DNA of 64,000 nucleotides, from NCBI GenBank assembly GCA_024509875.1, contig JAMPIV010012275.1, positions 60,420 through 124,419 on the forward strand, given 5' to 3'. The stretch comes from Oreohelix idahoensis (lineage: Eukaryota; Mollusca; Gastropoda; Stylommatophora; Oreohelicidae). This document shows positions 1-9,557 of the stretch, one piece after another. Below the pieces are notes generated by a model. The model saw only the letters and a program-made list of their open reading frames with translations, made no database searches and had not been told where the DNA came from. Numbering within the stretch: position 1 is the first letter of the stretch; every line of letters starts with the position of its first letter. The translations under genes were made by a program, and so were the position numbers.

Positions 1-277
1 TAAAAATGATCATATACACATTTTGCATGTGCTTGACAGCTCTGAATGATTCAGAAGAAAATCAGTATGGCAAAGATTGTTGAATGTGACGTTGGACATA
101 CTACCAATAAACATGTATAACTCTTCTTATATTTTCAGGTTGTTATATTTTTTTTCACCATTATTAAAAAATACAAAAAACTTTGAGTGATATTTCTTGT
201 GATATCAATATCTCAGATAACCAGCATGTAACTAATTGTCTAAGATTTTGTTACCTATAATTCATTTTTCTTTTCAG

Positions 278-353
278 ATTACAAAAAAATATGGAACAGA
301 AGATCCCATTCTTGGATCAAAAAATAAAACAGGATATCAGTACAGATTTTAAA
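278..353 (+). CDS. candidate host exon (76 nt)
   Basis: A short open segment sits between a good splice acceptor (pyrimidine-rich tract ending TTTTCAG at 277) and a good donor (GTGAGT at 354). Reading from 279 it is open for 25 codons, begins LQKNMEQKIPFLDQ and ends phase 0. The lysine, glutamate and aspartate-rich composition resembles the paralogous exons at 19814, 30980 and 31475, which also contain an IKQ(D/E) motif. Short acidic exons of this kind occur in the N-terminal parts of C2H2 zinc-finger genes, but no finger is present here, so that family assignment is only a guess. It could also be chance; transcript evidence is absent. Confidence 0.35.
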
Positions 354-589
354 GTGAGTATTCTGTTGAATTCTTGACAACAAATTTGTATAGAGCCATA
401 GCCAATGTGAGTTAAACTGAGAAATCTGTTAAAATAATGACAATTTAAACATTTTATTACTTACTGCTGGGTTCTTTGTATTTTATTGTCAATAACAATG
501 TAGTATTAAGAAGTTGTAATATAAGGTCCTCATAAGGGACAGAGGCATAAAACAGTTGAGAAAAGACTTAATTTAAATACATTAAAGTG

Positions 590-958
590 CAATGTTTAAG
601 ACTGAAGTGGTTTGTTTCAAACTTGAATATGTTCAATGTTTTGTTTTCAGGGACACACAGTGAAGATAGTTGTCAAACTAGGGCAATGTTTAAGACTGAA
701 GTGGTTTGTTTCAAACTTGAATATGTTCAATATTTTGTTTTCAGGGACACACATTGAAGATAGTTGTCAAACTGGGGCATTGTTTAAGACTGAAGTGGTT
801 TGTTTCAAACTTGAATATGTTCAATGTTTTGTTTTCAGGGACACACAGTGAAGATAGTTGTCAAACTGGGGCAATGTTTAAGACTGAAGTGGTTTGTTTC
901 AAACTTGAATATGTTCCATGTTTTGTTTTCAGGGACACACAGTGAAGATAGAATTTGA
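590..958 (+). repeat. 94-bp tandem repeat, four copies, each with a splice acceptor
   Basis: Copies begin at 590, 684, 778 and 872, exactly 94 bp apart, with only a few substitutions. Each copy contains the pyrimidine-rich acceptor TTTTGTTTTCAG followed by GGACACACA and a conserved GAAGATAG. Only the last copy runs into a donor (GTAAGG at 961). The array therefore multiplies the 3' splice site and first codons of the exon at 933-960. Confidence 0.9.
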
Positions 959-960
959 AG
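933..960 (+). CDS. candidate host mini-exon (28 nt)
   Basis: Bounded by AG at 931-932 and GTAAGG at 961. Entered in phase 0, which matches the phase-0 end of the exon at 278-353, it reads GHTVKIEFE plus one base, ending in phase 1. It is the functional-looking member of the four acceptor copies in the 94-bp array. Microexons of this size are plausible in animal genes, but the call rests only on splice signals and phase. Confidence 0.3.
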
Positions 961-2232
961 GTAAGGAAGATGGTCATGTTCCTGCAGGGAGAGAGAGTAT
1001 TAGGACCAGTTCCAAATCTGTATATCCTGCTGGGGACATTTTACTCAGTAATGCTTTACAACTTTTTAACATAAATGTAACCTGTGCTCAATATGTTACC
1101 ACTATCAACAAATACGAAACATAATAAGTTATTTATACTTATCCACCACAAGCAAACATGTATTAGACATCACAGTAACATCAAAGAAAAGTCAGCAACA
1201 CTAATCTTGATTTCAGAAAAAAATTACAATGAACCTTTACTGATGAAAACAAAATGTCATTTGTATACAGTTCAATCTTGTCTACACAGTTACTGAAAGT
1301 TCATCGTAAGTAATTGATTTAAGTTCAGTGGTTCTACAAAGTTATTGATTTTTGTATCATTAGGACTTTTATGAAGTTGTTAGTTCATGGTGGTTTTACC
1401 TACAGTAGCTAGATTCCTGACTGCAATCACAGTCACTCATGATTTATCCAGGTGTGGGAAAAGGTTGTGTGGTGTGAATAGAGCTATCTCAGGGTTCCAA
1501 TGCTTTTTTTCCCTGATCTAAGTTTCTTGTCATCAATGAAAATGGAAGCTCTTTGTGTAGACTACCCTAAAGAACCACTTGGTTGTAATTTGTTGCTAAC
1601 AAAACAAGATTTTGGCAAAGGTAAGCCTTTGCAACTACTGCTGCTAGGTCTATGAAATAAGTTCTCTTGTGACCAAAGTTTTCGATTGCAGTGTCTGGGC
1701 CCAGTGAGCTCTAGGGTAAATACAAAAAATCTCATTTTCAGCTGACATGTATGTGACCATAAACCATCTTTCCTAAACAATTTCTCATCTGAAATTAATG
1801 AAATCCTGAACACTCTTCCCTTGAAAGAGTGTCAGGGAAATACATTTTTTTAACCATGGTTTAAGAGCATGAAAACTAATTATAATCACTACTACTGCGA
1901 AGTAGCCACCATATCAATTACATCCCATTTATGTTAGCTGCCCAGCAACTATCTGTTCTATTCAAGCCAGGTCAACAACTTTTGCGTTGGTGGAAATATC
2001 CACTGATTTTGTAATAGAAAAGTGGGAAGTTTAAACTACTGTATGTGAATTAATCTTTATTCATTGGGCTAAAAGAATTTTACAGATTTCATGCAAAGTA
2101 CCATCCATGTGTAGATTTTCATTGTTTTATAATAGTTAAACAGCGTCAAATTATCCTCTAATTTGTGATAGAGGTGATTTATTTATTTATTTTCTGAAAA
2201 CTTGTTAAAAAGTAACTAAACACTATCTCCCC

Positions 2233-2472
2233 TTAACTCTTAGTATACGAGTGGCCTCTTAGAAAGGCCGATGATCGATCCCCGTCAATAGCGAAAATGT
2301 ATAGGTGAATGCATGTTTAAAACCACTGAACAATTTAGTTACGTGCATGATATAGGGGTTTCATTTCTTCACATTTTGATATATAACACTTTATGTTATC
2401 TTTATAAATAAATTATTTAGTGCAGATCGATCATCGGCCTTTCTAAAAGGCCGCTCGTATACTAAGAGTTAA
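2233..2472. mobile_element. MITE with TTAA target duplication (piggyBac-type)
   Basis: The 232-bp body is flanked by TTAA at 2233-2236 and 2469-2472. It carries long terminal inverted repeats of about 45 bp, beginning CTCTTAGTATACGAG on the left with the reverse complement at the right end. The equivalent point of the right inverted-repeat arm (about 4178) and of the third copy (about 63760) lacks it, so it inserted after the duplication. TTAA duplication is the hallmark of piggyBac-family transposition. It has no coding capacity and must have been mobilised in trans. Confidence 0.85.
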
Positions 2473-2744
2473 TTTGATCTGTGCAGCATGCCTTGTTAAA
2501 TTAGGAAAGTCAATTTTATGAGCTTGGCATAACAAGAACAGAAAGGCTTTGTCATACTTCATGAGAGAAAACATTGTTTAGTCACCAGATGTTTGTATTT
2601 ATAAAGTGGTTTTTATTTATTTTTTTTTTTTTTATGTGACAGTAGATTGTGATTGAGATTGTCATACTTGAATAGGTAGATAGAATATTGTTTAGTCATC
2701 AGATATGAGTATTTTTAGTCTCTTCTGCTCACTCTCCTTTACTC

Positions 2745-2860
2745 TTCTTCTTCTTTGATCCGTATCCGCTGATTGTCAAAGCAGTCAGTGGCCATCATGC
2801 CTGGTGGTGTCTTTTACAGCAGCAACAAATTGATTCATTTTTGTTTGATTGGCGGCAATT
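2745..2860 (-). mobile_element. short LINE 3'-end fragment (GAA-tailed family)
   Basis: About 110 bp match the 3' ends of the LINEs at 20174-20724 and 23121-24013: a (TTC)n run, then TTTGATCC and the block around CAGTCAGTGGCCATCATGCC. On the minus strand this is the very C-terminus and 3' UTR of a LINE with a GAA-rich tail. An inverted copy lies at about 3836-3905 in the other repeat arm. The corresponding place in the copy at 62215 lacks it. Confidence 0.65.
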
Positions 2861-3204
2861 ACAGCATTTGTGGTGATGAATTCTCAAGTGGGCTGTTTTA
2901 CATGATGAGATTGCAAGCCCTTAGTCACATCTGAAGCTGTGCCATTTTTCAAGCAGTTGTTCTTTTTTTTTGCCTTCTTATAGAACCCCTGAAACTACAT
3001 AGATTTGTACCCATAGTGGCAGGTTACAAGGGAAAATGGACTGATAGAATATGTGAACATAGGAATAAGTTACTGTGATGTCTAATACATGTTTGTATTT
3101 AATCAGTGGGGGTTCTTTCCAATAATTAAGTACCATAAGAAACAGTGGCCTGGATACGTATTAGCTCTTACACTACTCAGAGGATTCTCAACCTGCTAAG
3201 AGAC

Positions 3205-3456
3205 CTGCCATGTCTGCAGAATGGGAGAAGATCGGCTACCATGACAAGCATGGGAAACAAAGAGCCAGGGATCCAGACCCCCAGGACGACCCAGAATTCG
3301 CTGGGAGGACAACATTAGACAATCTTTGAAGGACCGAGGACTAGAATGGAACCAGGCCAGGAAGAAGACAGCTGATAGAATAGTCTGGCGCTCTCTCTTC
3401 CAAACCTCTACAACGCACGGTAGAAGGGGAACGACTAAGTAAGTAAGTAAGTATCC
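3205..3456 (+). mobile_element. LINE 3'-end fragment with (TAAG)n tail
   Basis: A plus-strand frame at 3275-3442 reads RPPGRPRIRWEDNIRQ, then a WNQARKKTADRIVWRSLF stretch, and stops at TAA 3440-3442. This GRPR.RW..N...L C-terminus is typical of endonuclease/reverse-transcriptase LINEs. It is followed by a TAAG tetranucleotide tail, as expected for LINEs with microsatellite 3' ends. The same C-terminus and tail occur on the minus strand at 27379-27520. The fragment is severely 5'-truncated. It lies in the spacer between the inverted-repeat arms, and the copy at about 62575 lacks it, so it is an insertion. Confidence 0.8.
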
Positions 3457-4882
3457 CTATAAATATGCCAGTAATTCTCACTCTGTTCGTTTCTTCCTGT
3501 AAAACTTATATTTAACACGTTCTGCAGTTTTTACTTGAGCCAGCCTTCAGTGAGATCCTCTTGTGCAGTTTTGGTACTTATTCCTATGTTCACTTTTTCT
3601 ATCAGACCATCTTCCATTGTAACCTGCCACTATGGGTACAAATCTATGTAGTTTCAGGGGTTGTATAAGAAGGCAAAAAAATAGAACAACTGCTTGAAAA
3701 ATGGCACAGCTTTAGATGTGACTAAGGGCTTGCAATCTCATCATGTAAAACAGCCCACTTGAGAATTCATCACCACAAATGCTGTAATTGCCGCTAATCA
3801 AACAAAAATGAATCAATTTGTTGCTGCTGTACAAGACACCACCAGGCATGATGGCCACTGACTGCTTTGACAATCAGCGGATACGGATCAAAGAAGAAGA
3901 AGAAGAGTAAAGGAGAGTGAGCAGAAGAGACTAAAAATACTCATATCTGATGACTAAACAATATTCTATCTACCTATTCAAGTATGACAATCTCAATCAC
4001 AATCTACTGTCACATAAAAAAAAAAAAAAAATAAAAACCACTTTATAAATACAAACATCTGGTGACTAAACAATGTTTTCTCTCATGAAGTATGACAAAG
4101 CCTTTCTGTTCTTGTTATGCCAAGCTCATAAAATTGACTTTCCTAATTTAACAAGGCATGCTGCACAGATCAAATTACGGGGAGATAGTGTTTAGTTACT
4201 TTTTAACAAGTTTTCAGAAAATAAATAAATAAATCACCTCTATCACAAATTAGAGGATAATTTGACGCTGTTTAACTATTATAAAACAATGAAAATCTAC
4301 ACATGGATGGTACTTTGCATGAAATCTGTAAAATTCTTTTAGCCCAATGAATAAAGATTAATTCACATACAGTAGTTTAAACTTCCCACTTTTCTATTAC
4401 AAAATCAGTGGATATTTCCACCACCGCAAAAGTTGTTGACCTGGCTTGAATAGAACAGATAGTTGCTGGGCAGCTAACATAAATGGGATGTAATTGATAT
4501 GGTGGCTACATCGCAGTAGTAGTGATTATAATTAGTTTTCATGCTCTTAAACCATGGTAAAGAAAATGTATTTCCCTGACACTCTTTCAAGGGAAGAGTG
4601 TTCAGGATTTCATTAATTTCAGATGAGAAATTGTTTAGGAAAGATGGTTTATGGTCACATACATGTCAGCTGAAAATGAGATTTTTTGTATTTACCCTAG
4701 AGCTCACTGGGCCCAGACACTGCAATCGAAAACTTTGGTCACAAGAGAACTTATTTCATAGACCTAGCAGCGGTAGTTGCAAAGGCTTACCTTTGCCAAA
4801 ATCTTGTTTTGTTAGCAACAAATTACAACCAAGTGGTTCTTTAGGGTAGTCTACACAAAGAGCTTCCTTTTTCATTGATGAC

Positions 4883-7282
4883 TGTCGTGAGAAATTCTAA
4901 TCCACATAAATAAATTATCAGGTAAATGTAAAGCCTAACACATAAATTCAATAAAAGGAAAGAAGAATGGTAAAGAACAGTGCTGTCACAATGACTGTAC
5001 GCAAAATCCCCCTTGTTTTCTCCTTCGTCTGCAAATTGTAATGTTTCACGTTGATAGTAAAAGCCTACTGCTTCAATACCCGCTTTCTACGATAAAACAT
5101 GTGCTGCATTTCTAAGAAAAACCTTGAGATAAGCAAGTTGACCTAGATTTAAAATTCCATTCATGTCATTTTCTACACTATGTTACCAAAAACAAAAGAC
5201 AGATGGACTAAGAATAGAAAGAAAGGGAGAGGCTGGAAGCAGGAACGCATGCAACACTAAACACGCGTATCGCGATACAATTACTACCATCACGCGTGTA
5301 AGGCCACTAGCACTGACTTTTTTCAAATCGACAGTGATAAAAAACACTACACACACGAGAGTTAGTTTTTAAAAACTCACAAAACGCTTATTGGGAAACC
5401 TGACATTATACTGGTTTACGTTTGAAAACATTACAGTACCCAGACACCACATCGTATTCGAAGTGAACAGGAGGTAGTAGAAAATGCATATTTTGAACGC
5501 AGCCACTTAGCCCCATTAAATATATATATTTGGGTTCCTTAGGACTTGCTGACAAAGAATATGTTAAACGTTACGCAAATAGTCTCGGAATTACCAAATT
5601 ATAGCCAAAAGAAATAGTGAGGGATGTCAGACAACACCCAAATCAGAATCGCTCAGTGGCAGATTTTCACCCCACCATTGTACAGGAAATGGGTCTCCAT
5701 GTTAAATCCAATTTGATTGGAGCGCAAGAAATGTAAGGCTAAACACGATTAGTCGGGCTATAAATACTATCTTGTGTTGTCAGGGGAAACGGGAGTAGGA
5801 GTACTTTTTTTTAAACGATTGGGTAAACATGGCACGATTGGTTAGACCCGAGAATATAGTCAATCAGAGGCGTCAGGTCACCACCACATGTTCAAATAAA
5901 CTTACTACAGAACCAGTGCGTTGAGCACCAGTGCATATTTTTCTAAATAAAAGCCTGGGACATCGGCAGATCGAAGTTGTGCTATATTCAGTGCCATTCA
6001 ACGTAACTGTGTATTATTCCATGAATTGTGGTAAGCTTGACATATTCAATATCTTTTTAATGAAAATTGAATGTAAATTGATAATTTATGTCTGTATATA
6101 TGTGTGGTTCAGTGGCGAACATGAGGTAAAGCCTATATATTGCTCCAACCTGAACAGAAGGTGTCGGAGGAAAGTAAAACTACATGGAATTGCCAAACAG
6201 TACACTGACACCTATATTATTGACTAGAAAGAAATAATGCTGGAATTGCAGAGGCGTAGTAACCATTAGGGAGGAATATACTGGTGTAGATTATTTCAGA
6301 TGAAGCTGACAGTTGGCCTACCGATCTGAACTCAGTGTTTGTTATGTATTGTGTTCAGTCTGTAAATAGATTATAAATTAGTTATGAAGTAGGAGGTACC
6401 ACCTTCTTGTTTCAGGGACCGTGGTCCTAAAGTTATTGAGCAGTACCTGGTCAGAGCTTTGCTGAATCCAGAGGCGGACAGCATACTCCTTGGTCCATAT
6501 AGCAAACAGTGAGGTGTCTCCAGAACACAGGGGAGCAATCGAGCAGAGGAGTCTTTTCCTGCCGCCATCACGAAAGATAAGCCTATGTGGCCAGCGGAGC
6601 TCAACATTATGTAACCCCATCTTAAACTGACATTGTATAAAAATAAGAGGGGAAATTAATTGTTTTAATGCCAGGAACTGAGAACATCTCCAATACTAGT
6701 TCCAACAGAAACAAACACTTGAAGTCATGATGACAAATAACAACATAGCTTGAAAAAAACAAAACCAGTATTACCTCATATTACTACTACACAACTGACA
6801 CACATAGAATAATATTAATAAAATATGTCACTACAAGGTTCATATTCATAAATTCTGTACATATAGATTGTAATTAAAATTGATTGTGATTCCTGGTTCA
6901 CTTTGTAGTTGAATCAGGACATATATATTAATGAAAGTACTTAATACATATTTATATTTGAAAATTTACCAGTGACTCATTTAAGATAGTTTTATAGAGT
7001 GTTACATGTGTGTGAGTGTCACAGTGTTGTCAAGTGTGGTGGAATAAATTAAATTGTTTATCTGTCTGTTGTTGTTGTGACTTACACTTCATCATATACA
7101 TACCCTAGACATTTAACGTAGTCATCACACTATTCCAGAATAATTCTGACTGAGGCATAATGTGGTAGCAAGTAAGGTTATCTGTAAAACACTACACCTA
7201 TTAGATACAGATACCTTCACAGCTGATCTCAGTCAGTACACTAAGTCCCCTATAAATATTTATAACATCCCACTTTACCACA
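4883..7282 (+). repeat. 5' LTR of the Gmr1-like element
   Basis: A 2400-bp copy of the terminal repeat; its partner is 11464-13853. The two differ by scattered substitutions, a longer TA run in the 3' copy (about 12102-12127), and about 29 bp at 6118-6146 absent from the 3' copy. LTR boundaries are TG and CA. Short open frames inside it (for example 5931-6227) recur in both LTRs and are not genes. Confidence 0.93.
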
Positions 7283-7284
7283 TA

Positions 7285-7310
7285 TATTGGGGTCTCGCTC
7301 TCGGGATTTT
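7285..7310 (+). other. candidate primer-binding site
   Basis: Immediately after the 5' LTR, a TTGGGGTCTCGC motif begins at 7287. Its TGGGG start and following CTCG-rich stretch resemble proline-tRNA-type primer sites of retroelements, but the match is not exact. The assignment rests on position 2-5 nt after the LTR end. Confidence 0.4.
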
Positions 7311-7473
7311 GAATCTTTCCCTATTAAAAATATTGGGGGTAATTCACTTCAGGGAATAATAGAAATTAAAAAAGTATCCTTGGGTGAAAATAAATAACGT
7401 TGAGCTCTCAGTGCCTGTAGTGTCCTTAGATAATTATTGAAAGATTGAATTGTTTACATTTGTATGTTAGACA

Positions 7474-9495
7474 ATGGCCGACTTGGCAAAATTTCGATCT
7501 GCTGCTGTACAGACTGCGAAAGAGTTAGGAATGGACGGGCAAATTATGATTGCTTATGTCACTGCTGAATGTGACAAATATATTGAACGGGAAGAAAGAA
7601 GATTAGAAAAAGAGGCCGAAAGAAAGTTAGAGGCTGAAAAGGAAATTAAGAAGTTACAATTTGAGGCTGAGGCTAAGAGGTTGCAGATTGAGGCTGACAA
7701 AGAGGCTAAGAAATTGGAGGCAGAAAGAGAAGACAAAAGATTGGCTGCAGAAAGGGAAGACAAGCGATTAGCTGCAGAGAGGGAAGCAGAAAAGGAGGAG
7801 AAGAGATTACAAAGGGAACATGAGTTACGACTAAGGGAGTTTGAGTTTCAAGGCCATGCTCCTGAAAATGGTGCCAGTCCCTTTGCCTCTGATGCCACTG
7901 CTAGCCAGGGAGCCTCAACCTCAGCTATGAATTTTCATTTAGATCATTTTGTTGAGAAAGACGATGATATTGAGAGCTATCTAAATAGATATGAACTATT
8001 AGCTACCACATATGGGTTAGAGAGAGAAAGGTGGAGCTTAAAGTTATCTCAAGGGCTTCGTGGGGCAGCTTATGAAGTTTTTGCCAAAATGAGCAGAGGT
8101 GATCAGGAAAATTATGACATGCTAAAGCAGGCTCTTTTGTTAAGATATGAAAAGAACGCAGAATTTTATAGGAAAAAATTTAGGAATGCTAAACTACTGT
8201 CAGGTGAAACCTATCACCAGTTCTCTGCACGGTTAGAGACATACTTGGAGAAATGGACTTCTCTGGGGAAAACCCAAGATCTTAAGGAAATGGTCCTTAT
8301 AGAACAATTAAGAGAGTCCATGGCTCCAGACCTGAGAAAGTTTCTCATGGAACAAGGTGCAGAGAGGCTGGGTGAGTTGCTAAATGTTGCTGAAAGGTAT
8401 CAAGCAGCTCAGGCAGAGGTAACAGGTAATAAAAAGAAACAAGTGGATAACTTTAGGGCACCACAGAACTTTAATAAATTTGATCCTAGGGATCAAAACA
8501 AAGGTAAGCACCAGTTTGATAGGCCACGGTATGACAATAAAAATAAAATCCCACAATTCGATGAAAGGAAATATGATGAAAGAAAATCTTTCAACCAAGG
8601 GAAAAGGTGGTGTAAAAATTGTAAGATGAACAATCATGACACTGACCGTTGCAGAAGGAACCCTATAGATATGGCAACCCTTCAGGTCAGGTCGACCTCA
8701 AGACAGGAGGAGGATATTATGTTAGATACCACTCCAGAAGAGATGAGGAAGGCACAGGCTGGGGATAAAACACTCAAGCCTTGTTTCAGGAAATTGTCAA
8801 CTTGTCATACAACTCCAGGCAAGGGAGATTTTTACATGAAAAACAAGTTGATGTATAGGAAGACTGGAGCTAGATCCAAAGGTCAGGGACAGCTGGTACT
8901 TCCTAAAAGATATAGGGCAGAATTAATAAGGAGCCTACATGTGAAACCAGATGGGGACCATGAGAAAATAGGTACCATCATCCAAAAGGTGGCTCACAAT
9001 TATTATTGGCCCAAGGCAAGATGGGACATTGAGAATTTTGTAGAAAGGTGTAGCATAGCACATGAGGGAACACCCACAAGTGGGAACATTGATCAGGACC
9101 TGGACACGCCACGGGGCAAAATTAGGCCTGACAATAAAAGGAAATATAAATTTGATAAAGTGGACCAAATGGAATGGGAAGCCCCTTTTCACGGACAAGC
9201 TTCACTTAACTGTTTTACAATGGCCACTATGCGGAGAGTGCAAAAGGATGTCTTACCCCAGGATAAGCCGAAAATCCCTCAATCGGACTTAAACAAACTG
9301 GAGGAAGAGGATGTAGAGAGGAAATCTCTCATCAAGAATTTTAAGTGGGGAGAAAGCCCCAAAAGAAAAATTGGTAGCGGTCGTTTTGTGAATGATAATT
9401 CTGGGAAGAAAAATCATCACTATAGCGCTTCGAGTGGAAGAGACCATACCGGTGCATGGACAAATAGGTCCACACAATTAAAGGTCCATATGTAA
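7474..9495 (+). CDS. Gag polyprotein fused to an integrase zinc-binding remnant
   Basis: A 673-codon frame. Residues 1-130 are highly charged and heptad-like (repeated EAERK, EADKEAKK and AEREDKRL units), predicting a long coiled coil. Residues 150-320 are a retrotransposon Gag/SCAN-like helical domain (LKLSQGLRGAAYEVF; the LETYLEKWTSL region). Residues about 380-393 are a CCHC zinc knuckle (WCKNCKMNNHDTDRC). Only about 35 residues later comes an integrase-type HHCC region (VLPKRYRAELIRSLH, NYYWPKARWDIENF, residues 470-530), with the last cysteine replaced (CSIA). No protease motif separates them. The rest of the frame (530-673) matches no integrase core I can recognise, so a deletion or replacement has removed protease and DDE domain. 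ATG 7474 is chosen because it follows the leader and starts the coiled coil. Confidence 0.85.
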   Translation: MADLAKFRSAAVQTAKELGMDGQIMIAYVTAECDKYIEREERRLEKEAERKLEAEKEIKKLQFEAEAKRLQIEADKEAKKLEAEREDKRLAAEREDKRLAAEREAEKEEKRLQREHELRLREFEFQGHAPENGASPFASDATASQGASTSAMNFHLDHFVEKDDDIESYLNRYELLATTYGLERERWSLKLSQGLRGAAYEVFAKMSRGDQENYDMLKQALLLRYEKNAEFYRKKFRNAKLLSGETYHQFSARLETYLEKWTSLGKTQDLKEMVLIEQLRESMAPDLRKFLMEQGAERLGELLNVAERYQAAQAEVTGNKKKQVDNFRAPQNFNKFDPRDQNKGKHQFDRPRYDNKNKIPQFDERKYDERKSFNQGKRWCKNCKMNNHDTDRCRRNPIDMATLQVRSTSRQEEDIMLDTTPEEMRKAQAGDKTLKPCFRKLSTCHTTPGKGDFYMKNKLMYRKTGARSKGQGQLVLPKRYRAELIRSLHVKPDGDHEKIGTIIQKVAHNYYWPKARWDIENFVERCSIAHEGTPTSGNIDQDLDTPRGKIRPDNKRKYKFDKVDQMEWEAPFHGQASLNCFTMATMRRVQKDVLPQDKPKIPQSDLNKLEEEDVERKSLIKNFKWGESPKRKIGSGRFVNDNSGKKNHHYSASSGRDHTGAWTNRSTQLKVHM

Positions 9496-9557
9496 CGCTG
9501 TTAAGAACGTGGACTGATGAAAAGGCAGAGGAAAATATTACATCCTCATACCAATAT

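Larger units (their letters stand above)
1046..3070 (+). repeat. left arm of large inverted repeat
   Basis: This 2.0-kb segment is repeated in inverted orientation at 3576-4882 plus 13859-14341. After removing the 240-bp MITE at 2233-2472 the arm is about 1.79 kb, matching the right arm without its LTR element (about 1.79 kb). An 83-codon minus frame at 1562-1813 reappears as a plus frame at 4598-4849 with one residue changed. That preservation simply reflects high arm identity; no protein family is recognised. A third copy, in direct orientation, lies at 62690-64000. Confidence 0.9.

Noticed and set aside
1562..1813. 83-codon frame preserved at 4598-4849
   Set aside because: The two are inverted-repeat partners, so sharing a frame is expected. 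The copy near 63100 is not clearly maintained and there is no recognisable domain.
5931..6227. 98-codon frame in the LTR, echoed at 12528-12779
   Set aside because: It lies in both LTRs, differs by an indel that changes its C-terminus, and shows no family motif.
7554..7763. Serine/leucine-rich minus frame opposite gag
   Set aside because: It is the antisense shadow of the coiled-coil region; the same shadows occur opposite the gags at 15259-15885 and 49198-49404.
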